Shown here: piece by piece, positions 1 to 8,052 of the stretch
Numbering within the stretch: the first letter of the stretch is position 1
Layout of the letters: each line of letters starts with the position of its first letter
NCBI GenBank assembly: GCA_014860225.1
Contig: JACZKE010000038.1
Location: 1 to 52,646, forward strand
Source of the DNA: Desulfuromonadales bacterium
Lineage (GTDB): Bacteria > Desulfobacterota > Desulfuromonadia > Desulfuromonadales > BM103
DNA: 52,646 bases
Reading direction: 5' to 3'
Notes under the pieces: generated by a model
Told to the model about the DNA's origin: nothing
Databases searched by the model: none
What the model saw: the letters and a program-made list of their open reading frames with translations, nothing else
Made by a program: the position numbers and the translations under genes

Positions 1-2
1 TC

Positions 3-509
3 GTACCGGTGGCCTTGCAGGAACGAGTGGTGGCGCGCATGGTCAAAGCTCACCCTTACGAAGAGGTCGCTTACGATCTGGTTCCCCTGGCTAATCCACG
101 CCAGGATGTCGGTTTGGGGCGGATTGGTACTCTCTCGCAGAGCATGACCCTGAACGATTTTGCTCAGCAGGTAAAGCAGGTACTCGGGTTGCCGGTACTG
201 CGCATGGTTGGTGATGGCAGTCGCGCCGTTAGCAAGATCGCGGTCTGCGGTGGCAGTGGTATGGTTGCCTATGCCGATGCAATTCGCCACGGAGCAGATT
301 GTCTGGTGACTGGCGATGTAAAATTTCACGAGGCGCAACAGGCACATCAATCCGGAGTTGCGGTGATCGATGCCGGACACTTCGGCACGGAAAAGATCAT
401 GATTGCGGAACTGGCAAAGCGCTTAAGAGCACTGGCGGCAGAACATCAGTACCAGTTTGAGGTTTTTGAACATACAGAAGAGCAAGACCCTTTTATTACC
501 ATCGTTTAG
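3..509 (+). CDS. Nif3/DUF34 family metal-binding protein, 3' part
   Basis: This is the C-terminal part of a Nif3-like (DUF34, formerly GTP cyclohydrolase I type 2-like) protein. The open frame continues through the first bases of the window, so the true start lies upstream. The fragment carries the HPYEEVAYD block typical of the C-terminal part and the metal-site motif DAGHFGTEK, whose His and Glu are the conserved di-metal ligands of the family. The family forms hexameric toroids with a dinuclear metal centre, and its cellular reaction is not settled. It is followed 35 bases later by a zinc-ribbon protein gene on the same strand, a pairing I associate with Geobacter-like genomes. The family call is firm; the function is unknown. 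Confidence 0.9.
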   Translation, partial: VPVALQERVVARMVKAHPYEEVAYDLVPLANPRQDVGLGRIGTLSQSMTLNDFAQQVKQVLGLPVLRMVGDGSRAVSKIAVCGGSGMVAYADAIRHGADCLVTGDVKFHEAQQAHQSGVAVIDAGHFGTEKIMIAELAKRLRALAAEHQYQFEVFEHTEEQDPFITIV

Positions 510-544
510 ATCTATTAAAATGCAACAGCAAATGGAGGTAACAC

Positions 545-1255
545 GTGCAAGAGAAGATGAACCTGCTCAGGGATCTACAGGAGATTGATCAGGAAATCAG
601 CAGTATTGAAGATGTCTGTTCGGAGTATCAGCAGGAACTGGGTGCATTTAAGCAGGCAGCAGCTGAAGTGCAGGCCATGCTTGATCAGCTCGCCGAAGAG
701 ATTGGTCAGTTACAGCAGGAGGAAGCGCAACTGCAGCTGGAACTCCTCAAGCAGCGGGACCATGTTGCCCGGGCTGAGGCACGCCTGCCGGGCATTCAGA
801 CTCAGAAGGAGTATGTTGCTGTTTTAAAAGAGGTTGACGTTGCCAAAAAAGGGAACAAGGAGCTTGAGGAAAAATTGCAGCTCAAGCAGAAAGAGATTGC
901 TGTTCTGGTTGAAGATCAGAACGAAAAGGATGCTGCTCTCGCTGCGATCAATGACAATGCACAGGCTCGTGGCTCAGAGCTGAATCAACTGCTGTCTGAT
1001 TCGGATGACAAGTTGCAGAAGCAGAAGCAGGCGCGCGAATCGGTTGTCACCGATGTGCCGGCATCGTTGCTGCGCAAGTATCAGGGGCTGTTCAAACGCA
1101 GAAACGGCCTGGCGCTGGCAATTGCCAGAAATGGCGCCTGTCTGGGCTGCAATATGCAACTGCCGCCACAGCAGTATAACCGGCTGCTTCAGGGAGGCGA
1201 TCTGCAGACCTGCCCTCACTGCAACCGGATTCTTTATGTAGAAGTCGAGGTTTGA
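545..1255 (+). CDS. C4-type zinc-ribbon coiled-coil protein (DUF164/CdsZ-like)
   Basis: A 236-residue protein of long charged helices, rich in Glu, Gln and Lys over about residues 1-170, ending in a zinc ribbon. The Cys pairs CLGC and CPHC lie about 20 residues apart near the C terminus. This is the architecture of the DUF164/zf-RING_7 family, thought to bind nucleic acid or act in translation or stress control. The GTG start at 545 is supported by a GGAGG ribosome site seven bases upstream. It sits between the Nif3-like gene and the RNase P RNA gene, probably cotranscribed with the former. The family is clear; the role is inferred only loosely. Confidence 0.88.
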   Translation: MQEKMNLLRDLQEIDQEISSIEDVCSEYQQELGAFKQAAAEVQAMLDQLAEEIGQLQQEEAQLQLELLKQRDHVARAEARLPGIQTQKEYVAVLKEVDVAKKGNKELEEKLQLKQKEIAVLVEDQNEKDAALAAINDNAQARGSELNQLLSDSDDKLQKQKQARESVVTDVPASLLRKYQGLFKRRNGLALAIARNGACLGCNMQLPPQQYNRLLQGGDLQTCPHCNRILYVEVEV

Positions 1256-1264
1256 TGATTCTCT

Positions 1265-1726
1265 GGCCAGAGAAGGACAGATGATCGCCGCCTGGCGCAG
1301 CGTTGCTGCGAGCGGGGGGAGGAAAGTCCGGGCTCCACAGGACAGGATGGTTCCTAACGGGAACCGGGGGTGACCCCAGGGAAAGTGCCACAGAGAGAAG
1401 ACCGCTTCTCCTTCGCTAAAGCTTCGGCGAACGAGCTGATCCATGTGAAAAGCCTGTCCGCCGCAGCCACCGCTTGCGGTGGCGCTGGAGAAGTAAGGGT
1501 GAAAGGGTGAGGTAAGAGCTCACCAGTGCCGGTGGTGACATCGGCAGCTCGGTAAACCCCATCCGGAGCAAGGCCAAATAGGGGAGTGTCTGAGGACGGC
1601 CCGTCCGAAACTCCCGGGTCAGGCTGCTTGAGGCCGTCGGCAACGGCGGTCCTAGAGGAATGATCGTCGCCACGCAGCAGGTAACTGCTACGGGGAACAG
1701 AACCCGGCTTACGGTTGTCTCCGACC
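1265..1726 (+). ncRNA. rnpB: RNase P RNA, bacterial class A
   Basis: This is the catalytic RNA of ribonuclease P, which matures tRNA 5' ends. Hallmark conserved blocks are visible in order: GAGGAAAGTCCGGGCTCC at 1318-1335, ACAGAGAGAAGACC near 1390, GGTAAACCCCATCCGGAGCAA near 1550, and AACCCGGCTTAC at 1701-1712. Ends were placed by the approximate P1 pairing of 1265-1273 with 1718-1726 and are accurate to a few bases. It starts just after the zinc-ribbon gene and is followed at once by an intrinsic terminator. No protein is encoded here; long open frames on both strands across it are chance. Confidence 0.95.
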
Positions 1727-1731
1727 ACATT

Positions 1732-1768
1732 CGGCACTTGGCTGATCGCCCGGTGCCGCTTCTTTTTT
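1732..1768 (+). terminator. Intrinsic terminator of rnpB
   Basis: A CGGCAC arm (1732-1737) pairs with GTGCCG (1753-1758), followed by a pyrimidine tract with six consecutive T. It sits six bases after the RNase P RNA 3' end and just before the next coding start, so it most likely ends the RNA transcript. Confidence 0.7.
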
Positions 1769-1773
1769 CGCCT

Positions 1774-2337
1774 ATGATCGAGCATTTTGAAATATATCAG
1801 GCCGACTGGCCGGAGCTCCTGCGCAGAATCAACCGCGAGATTGCCATACTCAGCGAGGTTGAGCGGGAGTGGCTCAAGTTGCGGCTTGCGATTATTGCAG
1901 AAACCCAACTTGCTTTTGACGAGCTGTTCATCAAGGCCGGCGGGGCTGAATCATGTGCCGGATGTGATGGTGCCTGCTGCGGTTGTGGTCGGCATCACAT
2001 CACTCTGACCAACCTGCTTGCTTACCTGCTCGAGGGGGAAGAGCCCCCTGCCCCGGATTTCAGCAGTACCTGCCCCTACCTCGGTGACCTGGGTTGCCGG
2101 TTGCCGGTTGCCAGGCGTCCTTACAACTGCATTACCTTTTTCTGCGAGACTCTGGACGATCAATTGGACTCTGCCGACCGTGAATGGCTGCGTATCCTGG
2201 ATCATCAACTGCGCAACGAATACCAGCTTGTTGCTGAACGTTACCCGGTTGCCAGCCTGCGTGGACTCTGGATTGGGCTAAAGCGTGTTGGCGGTGGTCA
2301 ATTGCTGCGCTCATCGGATAAAGACATGCTAGAATGA
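1774..2337 (+). CDS. YkgJ family cysteine-cluster protein
   Basis: A 187-residue protein with the cysteine cluster CAGCDGACCGCGRHH, a second CPYLGDLGC segment and later cysteines (YNCITFFC). This is the pattern of the YkgJ/UPF0153 zinc- or iron-chelating family of unproven function. The open frame extends up to 1660, but that would place coding sequence inside RNase P RNA and its terminator. The ATG at 1774, giving MIEHFEIYQ, is therefore preferred. The next gene, a LOG family enzyme, follows 28 bases later on the same strand and may be cotranscribed. I see no clue to the substrate. Confidence 0.85.
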   Translation: MIEHFEIYQADWPELLRRINREIAILSEVEREWLKLRLAIIAETQLAFDELFIKAGGAESCAGCDGACCGCGRHHITLTNLLAYLLEGEEPPAPDFSSTCPYLGDLGCRLPVARRPYNCITFFCETLDDQLDSADREWLRILDHQLRNEYQLVAERYPVASLRGLWIGLKRVGGGQLLRSSDKDMLE

Positions 2338-2365
2338 CCGCTCAACCTCTGTGAAGGATTCTGTT

Positions 2366-3394
2366 ATGGATATCAGTTTCAAGAAAACCAATGGCCCCCT
2401 TGATGACCTGATCAATGAAATTCTGTCGCTGGCCGAAGTGCATTATCCGGATATAATCCGTGAGATGGTCATCAGCGCCTTGAAGACCGGCCAGGAAAAC
2501 AATTATCTCGCTGACCTCAAGATGCTGCGGGCGACCATGAAGGAGATGCGCTATACCAGCAAAATGTTCAGCCCTTACCGTGAGCGCAAGAAGGTAACGA
2601 TCTTTGGTTCGGCCCGCATCGGTGCAAACGAGGCGATTTACCAGAAATGCGTAACCTTTTCCCGGCAACTGGTGCGGCTTGGTTATATGGTGATCACAGG
2701 TGGCGGCCCCGGCATCATGCACGCAGGCAACGAGGGCGCGGGTGCCGAGAATTCCTTTGCCGTCAACATCCGCCTGCCTTTTGAGCAGGGGACCAACCCG
2801 GTGATGGCAAACAGCGGACATTCCATTACCTACCAATACTTTTTTACCCGGAAAGTGGCATTTCTAAAGGAAGCTGACGCAGTTGCACTCTTTCCTGGCG
2901 GTTTTGGTACCATGGACGAGGCAATGGAAACCCTGACCATGATGCAGACCGGCAAAAATCCGCCGATTCCGCTAGTTTTGATCGACGATGACGATGGCAG
3001 CTACTGGGAGCCATGGTTTAGTTTCATGAAAGAGGTCATGCTCAAGAAAGGCTTGATCTCAGGAGAAGATTTCAGCCTCTTCACCATCACTCGCGACCCC
3101 CATGAGGCGGCGCAGATCATCCACGACTTCTATCGTATCTATCACTCCAGTCGATGGGTGGGATCAACGTTTGTTATCCGCCTTAACAAGCTGTTAAGTC
3201 CGGAAAACCTGGCAACCCTTGAAGAGGAGTTCAGTGAAATTCTGGAGCCCGGCAACCATCTGGAGTTGACCGGCGCACTCCCGGAAGAGCAGGATCAACC
3301 CGACCTCATCGATCTGCCTCGCCTGGTGTTTAAATTCAACCGGCGCAATTATGGTCTGCTCAAGGCCTTCTTACGGCGGCTGAACGGGTTCTGA
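2366..3394 (+). CDS. LOG family nucleotide phosphoribohydrolase-like protein
   Basis: A 342-residue protein of the LOG (lysine-decarboxylase-like) superfamily. The diagnostic motif PGGFGTMDE is present, preceded by the Rossmann-like segments IFGSARIG and ITGGGPGIMHAGNEGA. Characterised members cleave nucleoside 5'-monophosphates to free base and ribose 5-phosphate. The old lysine decarboxylase label is not supported by biochemistry. Flanks on both sides of the core make it longer than minimal LOG proteins. The ATG at 2366, with GAAGG eight bases upstream, is preferred over a GTG at 2351. The histidine kinase gene starts one base after the stop codon, so translational coupling is likely, but no functional link is evident. 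Confidence 0.85.
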   Translation: MDISFKKTNGPLDDLINEILSLAEVHYPDIIREMVISALKTGQENNYLADLKMLRATMKEMRYTSKMFSPYRERKKVTIFGSARIGANEAIYQKCVTFSRQLVRLGYMVITGGGPGIMHAGNEGAGAENSFAVNIRLPFEQGTNPVMANSGHSITYQYFFTRKVAFLKEADAVALFPGGFGTMDEAMETLTMMQTGKNPPIPLVLIDDDDGSYWEPWFSFMKEVMLKKGLISGEDFSLFTITRDPHEAAQIIHDFYRIYHSSRWVGSTFVIRLNKLLSPENLATLEEEFSEILEPGNHLELTGALPEEQDQPDLIDLPRLVFKFNRRNYGLLKAFLRRLNGF

Positions 3395-3395
3395 A

Positions 3396-5231
3396 GTGCA
3401 AAAATGGTTTGCACGTTCAGCATCTGGACAAGTCGATTCCTGCCGTTCCACCCTGCTGTTGAAAAAACCTCTATTGGCGGGTTCCGTTGTCCGACTGTGC
3501 TTTTTTTTACTGCTGTGGATAACGGTTTTCATCCTCACGCCTGTTAATGCTTCCGCCGCCGAAGATCTCTTCTTCCGTAACCTTGAATCTGAAATCGTTC
3601 AGGTTGGCGGCGACAGCTTCTATCCTCCTTATGAATATCTCGATAAGGATGGCAATCCAGCCGGATTCAACGTCGAATTGACTCAGGCCATTGCCCGGGT
3701 TATGGGGATGGAGGTGGAGATTAACCTCGGAGCCTGGGGCGATATGCGCCGTGACCTGGCGGAGGGGCGCATCGATATCCTGCAGGGGATGGCGTTTACC
3801 GAAGAGAGACGCGCCGAGGTTGATTTCTCCAGTCCGCATGCGGTGGTACATCAGTCAATTTGGAACCGAAAAAAGACTCCGCAGATGACCAGGGTAGACG
3901 CTCTGGCAAACCGCGAGGTAATCGTCATGCGCGGCAGCGTTATGCACGATTTCATGTCGCAGCGGCAGGAGGGCGCCCGGCTGATTTTGAGCAATTCATT
4001 AGCTGAGTCGCTACGCCTGCTCGCCTCAGGCAAGCATGATTGCGCCCTGGTGGCCAAGCTTCCCGGTCTTTACCTCAGCCGCCAGTTCAATCTCAGCAAC
4101 ATAGAGCCGGTGCCGAAGCCTTTGGTCTCACAAGATTACGGTTACGCGGTACGCAAGGGTAAGGGCAGCCTTTTGGCCCGCTTTAACGAAGGGCTGACGA
4201 TTCTCAAACAGACTGGTGAATACCAGCAAATTCATGCCCGTTGGCTGGGTGTACTCGAGCCGGAGAAGCCTTCTCTGAGGCGTGTAGGGGCTTATCTGGC
4301 GGCCGTGGCCGTTCCACTCCTGTTGATTCTGGGGGTCACGGTTGTCTGGTCCCGAACCTTGCAGAAACAGGTTGCCGAAAGGACTCGCGATCTGCAGACG
4401 GAAGTCGCCGAACGCAAGCTCGCCATGGAAGAGCTGGAAGTGCGCCAGCGCCAGTTGATCCAGGCCGACAAAATGTCCTCTCTGGGAATTCTGGTCTCCG
4501 GGGTGGCCCACGAAATCAACAACCCCAACGGTGTTATCATGCTTAATGTGCCGCTGCTGCAGAAGGCCTTCGCCGACACCATGCCTTTGCTCGAGGCACA
4601 TTATCAACGACACGGAGACTTTCGCCTGGGATGGCTTAGCTACTCGCGCATGCGAGCAGAAATCCCGGAGCTCTTGAATGAAACCCTCGCCAGTGCCGGC
4701 CGCATCAAGCGAATTGTCGAGGATTTAAAGAACTTCTCCCGCCAGGAAGATGCCGATTTTTTTGACAGAATCGATATCAGCAAAGTTGCCGAATCCGCCG
4801 TGCGGCTTGTTGAACCGACCCTGCGCAAGGCGACAGGCCAGTTCAGTGCGCACCTGGCAGACGATCTGCCGATGGTGCGGGGCAATTTCCAGCGCATCGA
4901 GCAGGTTGTGGTGAACCTGCTGCTTAACGCCAGTCAGGCGCTCATTGATGACAGCGGAGAGATCACTCTGACCACAGTTTTTGATCCTTCAATCAATGAT
5001 GTCGTGCTGACAGTGCGTGATACCGGAACCGGAATCGATCCTGAGCACCTGTCGCATCTGGTGGACCCCTTCTTTACTACCAAACGCGAGATGGGCGGGA
5101 CCGGGCTGGGCCTGTCGGTGTCTGCAGGGATTGTTAAGGAACACGGTGGGCGCATTACTTTCGATTCCGCCCGGGGGGTTGGCACAACGGTGAGGTTGCT
5201 CCTTCCGGCGCAGAAGGAGAGCGAAACGTGA
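3396..5231 (+). CDS. Sensor histidine kinase with periplasmic solute-binding domain
   Basis: A 611-residue membrane sensor. A hydrophobic leader at about 31-50 ends near NASA/AED. Residues about 56-285 form a type-3 family solute-binding domain (FYPPYEYLDKDG near 75-86; FNVELTQAIARVMG near 91-104). A second membrane segment follows at about 299-319 and then a coiled coil. The H-box SGVAHEINNPNG has His372; the N-box lies around 507-511, DTGTGI at 542-547 and GGTGLGLS at 567-574. It should bind an amino acid or organic acid in the periplasm and phosphorylate the next gene's product. No HAMP or PAS domain is visible. The stretch between H-box and N-box is long, suggesting an insertion. The start is a GTG one base after the previous stop; the stop overlaps the regulator start. 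Confidence 0.9.
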   Translation: MQKWFARSASGQVDSCRSTLLLKKPLLAGSVVRLCFFLLLWITVFILTPVNASAAEDLFFRNLESEIVQVGGDSFYPPYEYLDKDGNPAGFNVELTQAIARVMGMEVEINLGAWGDMRRDLAEGRIDILQGMAFTEERRAEVDFSSPHAVVHQSIWNRKKTPQMTRVDALANREVIVMRGSVMHDFMSQRQEGARLILSNSLAESLRLLASGKHDCALVAKLPGLYLSRQFNLSNIEPVPKPLVSQDYGYAVRKGKGSLLARFNEGLTILKQTGEYQQIHARWLGVLEPEKPSLRRVGAYLAAVAVPLLLILGVTVVWSRTLQKQVAERTRDLQTEVAERKLAMEELEVRQRQLIQADKMSSLGILVSGVAHEINNPNGVIMLNVPLLQKAFADTMPLLEAHYQRHGDFRLGWLSYSRMRAEIPELLNETLASAGRIKRIVEDLKNFSRQEDADFFDRIDISKVAESAVRLVEPTLRKATGQFSAHLADDLPMVRGNFQRIEQVVVNLLLNASQALIDDSGEITLTTVFDPSINDVVLTVRDTGTGIDPEHLSHLVDPFFTTKREMGGTGLGLSVSAGIVKEHGGRITFDSARGVGTTVRLLLPAQKESET

Positions 5232-6637
5232 AAGATAACAGCAACTATCCCTCGTTCAACGTCCTGTTGGTTGATGACGAGGCTCCCTGGCTGAGAACCC
5301 TGAGTATGACACTTGAAGGACAGGGTGGCATCACCCGCTTGCTTACTTGCCAGGATGCCCGCGAAGTACCAGGGATGCTCGACAGCGAGGATGTCGGTCT
5401 GGTTTTGCTCGACATGACGATGCCCTACGTTTCCGGTGATCAGCTTTTGACCCACCTCAGGGAGCAGTACCCTGATGTCTCAGTGATCGTCGTCAGCGGT
5501 CTTAACCAGGTGGAGACTGCTGTCAGTTGCATGCAGCTCGGTGCCTTCGATTACATTGTCAAGGGAATTGACAATGACCGCCTGCTCGACACAGTTCGCC
5601 GTGCGATCCGTGTTCAGGAACTCGAGCGGGAGAACCGGGCGATGCGCCAGCGCCTGCTCGGTGGCCGTCTGGAACAGCCCGAGGCGTTTGCCGACATAAT
5701 CACGCTCGATTCTGCAATGCAAAGGGTTTGTCAGTATGTTGAGGCGATCGCCGTCAGCCCCAGGCCGGTGTTGATTACCGGTGAATCAGGCACTGGCAAG
5801 GAACTGATCGCCCGGGCCGTGCACCAGTTGAGCGGCCGCAGCGGCAAAATGGTCACAGTCAATGTCGCCGGACTCGATGACAATGTTTTCGCCGACACCC
5901 TGTTTGGCCATGTGCGCGGGGCCTTTACCGGAGCCGATGCCGCGCGTAGCGGGCTGGTCGAGCAGGCCGCTGTCGGCACCCTGTTCCTCGACGAGATCGG
6001 CGATTTGAGCCAGTCCTCGCAGGTCAAGCTGTTGCGCTTGCTGCAGGAGGGCGAATATTTTGCGCTAGGTGACGATCGGCCGCGTCAGGCTAAAATCCGG
6101 GTGATTGTCGCTACCCACCAGGATCTTGCCGCCCGCCAGGAATCCGGAAGTTTCCGCTGTGACCTGTACTACCGGCTCTGTTCGCACCATGTGCATCTAC
6201 CCCCTCTGCGCGAACGCCGTGGCGATATTCCCCTTCTGCTTGATCATTTTCTCGACGAGGCAGCCAGCGCTCTCGGTAAGCTGAAACCAACACCACCTCC
6301 GCAACTACGGCTGCTGTTGACGAACTATGCCTTTCCGGGCAACGTACGTGAACTGCATTCGATGGTCTTCGATGCGGTCAGCAGCCACCAGGGAAGGGTG
6401 CTCTCCATGGCGGCCTTCCAGCGTGCCATAGAACGTCAACCGCCGGGTAACCTGCCTGTCCAGGGAGAAGGCAATCCCTTTATGTCTCTCGAACAGTGTC
6501 CGAGTCTGGCGGAGGCGGTAGAACTTCTGATTGAAGAAGCCTTGCGCCGTTGTGAAGGTAACCAGACGCTGGCAGCGCGTCTGCTTGGCATCTCCCAGCC
6601 GGCCCTGAGCAAACGCCTGCGTCGAAATCGCAGCTGA
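5228..6637 (+). CDS. NtrC-family sigma-54-dependent response regulator
   Basis: A 469-residue activator with three domains. The receiver (about 8-125) has acidic pocket DDE at 16-18, phosphoacceptor Asp62 and Lys112. The AAA+ domain has Walker A GESGTGKE at 185-192, the sigma-54 contact loop GAFTGA at 231-236 and Walker B LFLDE at 252-256. A Fis-type helix-turn-helix lies near the C terminus (about 440-466, [14 protein letters not shown]). It is the cognate partner of the upstream kinase: its GTG start overlaps the kinase stop by four bases. The intact GAFTGA predicts activation at the sigma-54 promoter found about 210 bases downstream, probably by binding the intervening palindromes. Confidence 0.95.
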   Translation: MKDNSNYPSFNVLLVDDEAPWLRTLSMTLEGQGGITRLLTCQDAREVPGMLDSEDVGLVLLDMTMPYVSGDQLLTHLREQYPDVSVIVVSGLNQVETAVSCMQLGAFDYIVKGIDNDRLLDTVRRAIRVQELERENRAMRQRLLGGRLEQPEAFADIITLDSAMQRVCQYVEAIAVSPRPVLITGESGTGKELIARAVHQLSGRSGKMVTVNVAGLDDNVFADTLFGHVRGAFTGADAARSGLVEQAAVGTLFLDEIGDLSQSSQVKLLRLLQEGEYFALGDDRPRQAKIRVIVATHQDLAARQESGSFRCDLYYRLCSHHVHLPPLRERRGDIPLLLDHFLDEAASALGKLKPTPPPQLRLLLTNYAFPGNVRELHSMVFDAVSSHQGRVLSMAAFQRAIERQPPGNLPVQGEGNPFMSLEQCPSLAEAVELLIEEALRRCEGNQTLAARLLGISQPALSKRLRRNRS

Positions 6638-6667
6638 CCCTCTTCCCCGAGTTTTCCGTCGTTAAAG

Positions 6668-6773
6668 GGCCATAACCCAGGTTATGGCCTGCCTCTGGTT
6701 ATAACCTCCCAACCTCTTGGAATCATGTAAAAAACAAGTTCCTTTCTCTTTTGCAATAACGCAGGTTATAACC
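6668..6773 (+). promoter_or_regulatory. Three palindromic sites, candidate enhancers for the NtrC-type regulator
   Basis: This noncoding region holds three related dyads. Site 1 (6668-6689) has two perfect 10-base arms, GGCCATAACC and GGTTATGGCC, separated by CA. Site 2 (6697-6706) is GGTTATAACC. Site 3 (6756-6773) combines ATAAC-N4-GTTAT with an overlapping GGTTATAACC. Sites 1 and 3 share ATAAC-N4-GTTAT, centred 84 bases apart, close to eight helical turns. They lie about 107-197 bases before the predicted sigma-54 start, the usual position for upstream activating sequences. Binding by the adjacent regulator is inference. Confidence 0.7.
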
Positions 6774-6848
6774 CTTTGTGACTATCCCGGGTTGTTTTTT
6801 CTTGAAAATATGTTAATCCTTTCAGAAGGTTAGACGGCCAACCTTGGA

Positions 6849-6865
6849 TTGGTACAGCTCTTGCT
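6849..6865 (+). promoter_or_regulatory. Sigma-54 (-24/-12) promoter for the TAXI-TRAP operon
   Basis: The sequence TTGGTACAGCTCTTGCT matches the sigma-54 consensus TTGGCACG-N4-TTGCW at all but two non-core positions, with invariant GG and GC correctly spaced. Transcription should begin near 6876, giving a leader of about 124 bases before the binding-protein gene. Three palindromes and an NtrC-type activator gene lie immediately upstream, which supports the call. Confidence 0.8.
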
Positions 6866-6999
6866 GAATACATACATACCGTACCTGGCTGGTATGCGGT
6901 TCCGCCACCGAGAGATTGCGGTACAACGGTGGCGTCATGTTGATCAGCCCCCTTGCTCCGGCAAGGTAGATCCTGACACCCTTGAGAGGAGAAAAAAAG

Positions 7000-7971
7000 A
7001 TGAGAAAGTTCCGTATGTTGGTTCTGGCAGCAGCATTGGTAGTGTTCGGCGCGAGCGACGTTCTGGCCGCCGTCCAGTACGTGACCATCGGCACAGGTGG
7101 TGTCACGGGCGTCTACTATCCGACCGGTGGCGCGATTGCCAAGATGGTCAACAAAAAGCGCAAGGAATACAACCTGCGCGCCACCGTCGAGTCGACCGGT
7201 GGTTCGGTGTTCAATGTCAACGCTATTGATGCCGGTGACCTCGAGTTTGGCGTGATCCAGTCCGACCGTCAGTATCAGGCCTACAATGGCAGCGCCGACT
7301 GGGAAGGCAAGCCGGTCACGAAACTGCGCGCAGTGTTCTCAATTCACCCTGAATCAGTGACGATCGTCGCCAATGCCAGCAAAAACATTAACTCCGTTGC
7401 TGATCTCAAAGGCAAAATTGTCAATATCGGTAATCCCGGTTCAGGGCAACGCGGCAATGCTGAAGACCTGTTCGCTGCCGCCGGTATCGATGTTGATAAG
7501 GATATCAAAGCTGAAGGCATGAAGGCCGCTGAGTCGGCTGGCATGCTCCAGGACGGTCGCATTGACGCCTTCTTTTACACGGTCGGTCATCCGAATGGCT
7601 CGGTTAAAGAAGCTGTCTCCGGCGCCACAAAGGTCAACTTCGTTGCCGTCCCTGCCGAGATAGTCAAGAAGCTGACCGACAAGTTCAGCTACTACGCTCC
7701 GGCCGATATCCCGGTTGCCGATTACCCGGGCGTGACCAACTCCTCTGACGTTCCGACTTTCGGAGTCAAGGCAACCCTTTGCACCAGTGCTGACGTCTCC
7801 GACGATGCAGTCTATGCGATCACCAGGGAAGTCTTTGAGAATTTTGATGAGTTCAAGACCCTTCACCCGGCATTTGCCAACCTGACCAAGGAAAGCATGC
7901 TGCAGGGCCTTTCCGCTCCGATTCATCCGGGCGCTATGAAGTACTACAAAGAAGCTGGCCTGGTTAAATAA
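7000..7971 (+). CDS. TAXI-family TRAP transporter solute-binding protein
   Basis: A 323-residue periplasmic binding protein. It has a signal peptide (MRKFRMLVLAAALVVFG, likely cut near VLA/AVQ) and the TAXI family N-terminal signature IGTGGVTGVYYPTGGAIAK. The segments VNIGNPGSGQRGNAED and DAFFYTVGHPNG are also typical of the family. It delivers ligand to the fused TRAP permease encoded next. The few characterised TAXI proteins bind glutamate or related acids, so an acidic amino acid or dicarboxylate is plausible here. The ATG at 7000 is chosen because GAGAGGAG lies eight bases upstream. It is the first gene behind the sigma-54 promoter and is followed by a strong hairpin before the permease. 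Confidence 0.93.
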   Translation: MRKFRMLVLAAALVVFGASDVLAAVQYVTIGTGGVTGVYYPTGGAIAKMVNKKRKEYNLRATVESTGGSVFNVNAIDAGDLEFGVIQSDRQYQAYNGSADWEGKPVTKLRAVFSIHPESVTIVANASKNINSVADLKGKIVNIGNPGSGQRGNAEDLFAAAGIDVDKDIKAEGMKAAESAGMLQDGRIDAFFYTVGHPNGSVKEAVSGATKVNFVAVPAEIVKKLTDKFSYYAPADIPVADYPGVTNSSDVPTFGVKATLCTSADVSDDAVYAITREVFENFDEFKTLHPAFANLTKESMLQGLSAPIHPGAMKYYKEAGLVK

Positions 7972-7984
7972 GGCCTGATGGTCT

Positions 7985-8016
7985 CAGGGGGCACGTTATC
8001 GTGCCCCCTGATTTTC
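7985..8016 (+). terminator. Intercistronic hairpin, partial terminator
   Basis: An 11-base arm CAGGGGGCACG (7985-7995) pairs perfectly with 8000-8010 around a TTAT loop, followed by ATTTTC. It lies between the binding-protein and permease genes. It probably lowers permease expression or protects the upstream message, giving an excess of binding protein. Confidence 0.8.
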
Positions 8017-8052
8017 TAAGCTCAAGCGTTTTTGATTGAGGAGTGCGCCGTA

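Noticed and set aside
1660-1773. Upstream extension of the YkgJ-like gene
   Set aside because: It would overlap RNase P RNA and its terminator; the ATG at 1774 is a natural start.
1354-1908. 184-codon open frame antisense to RNase P RNA
   Set aside because: It lies across conserved rnpB sequence and has no recognisable protein features.
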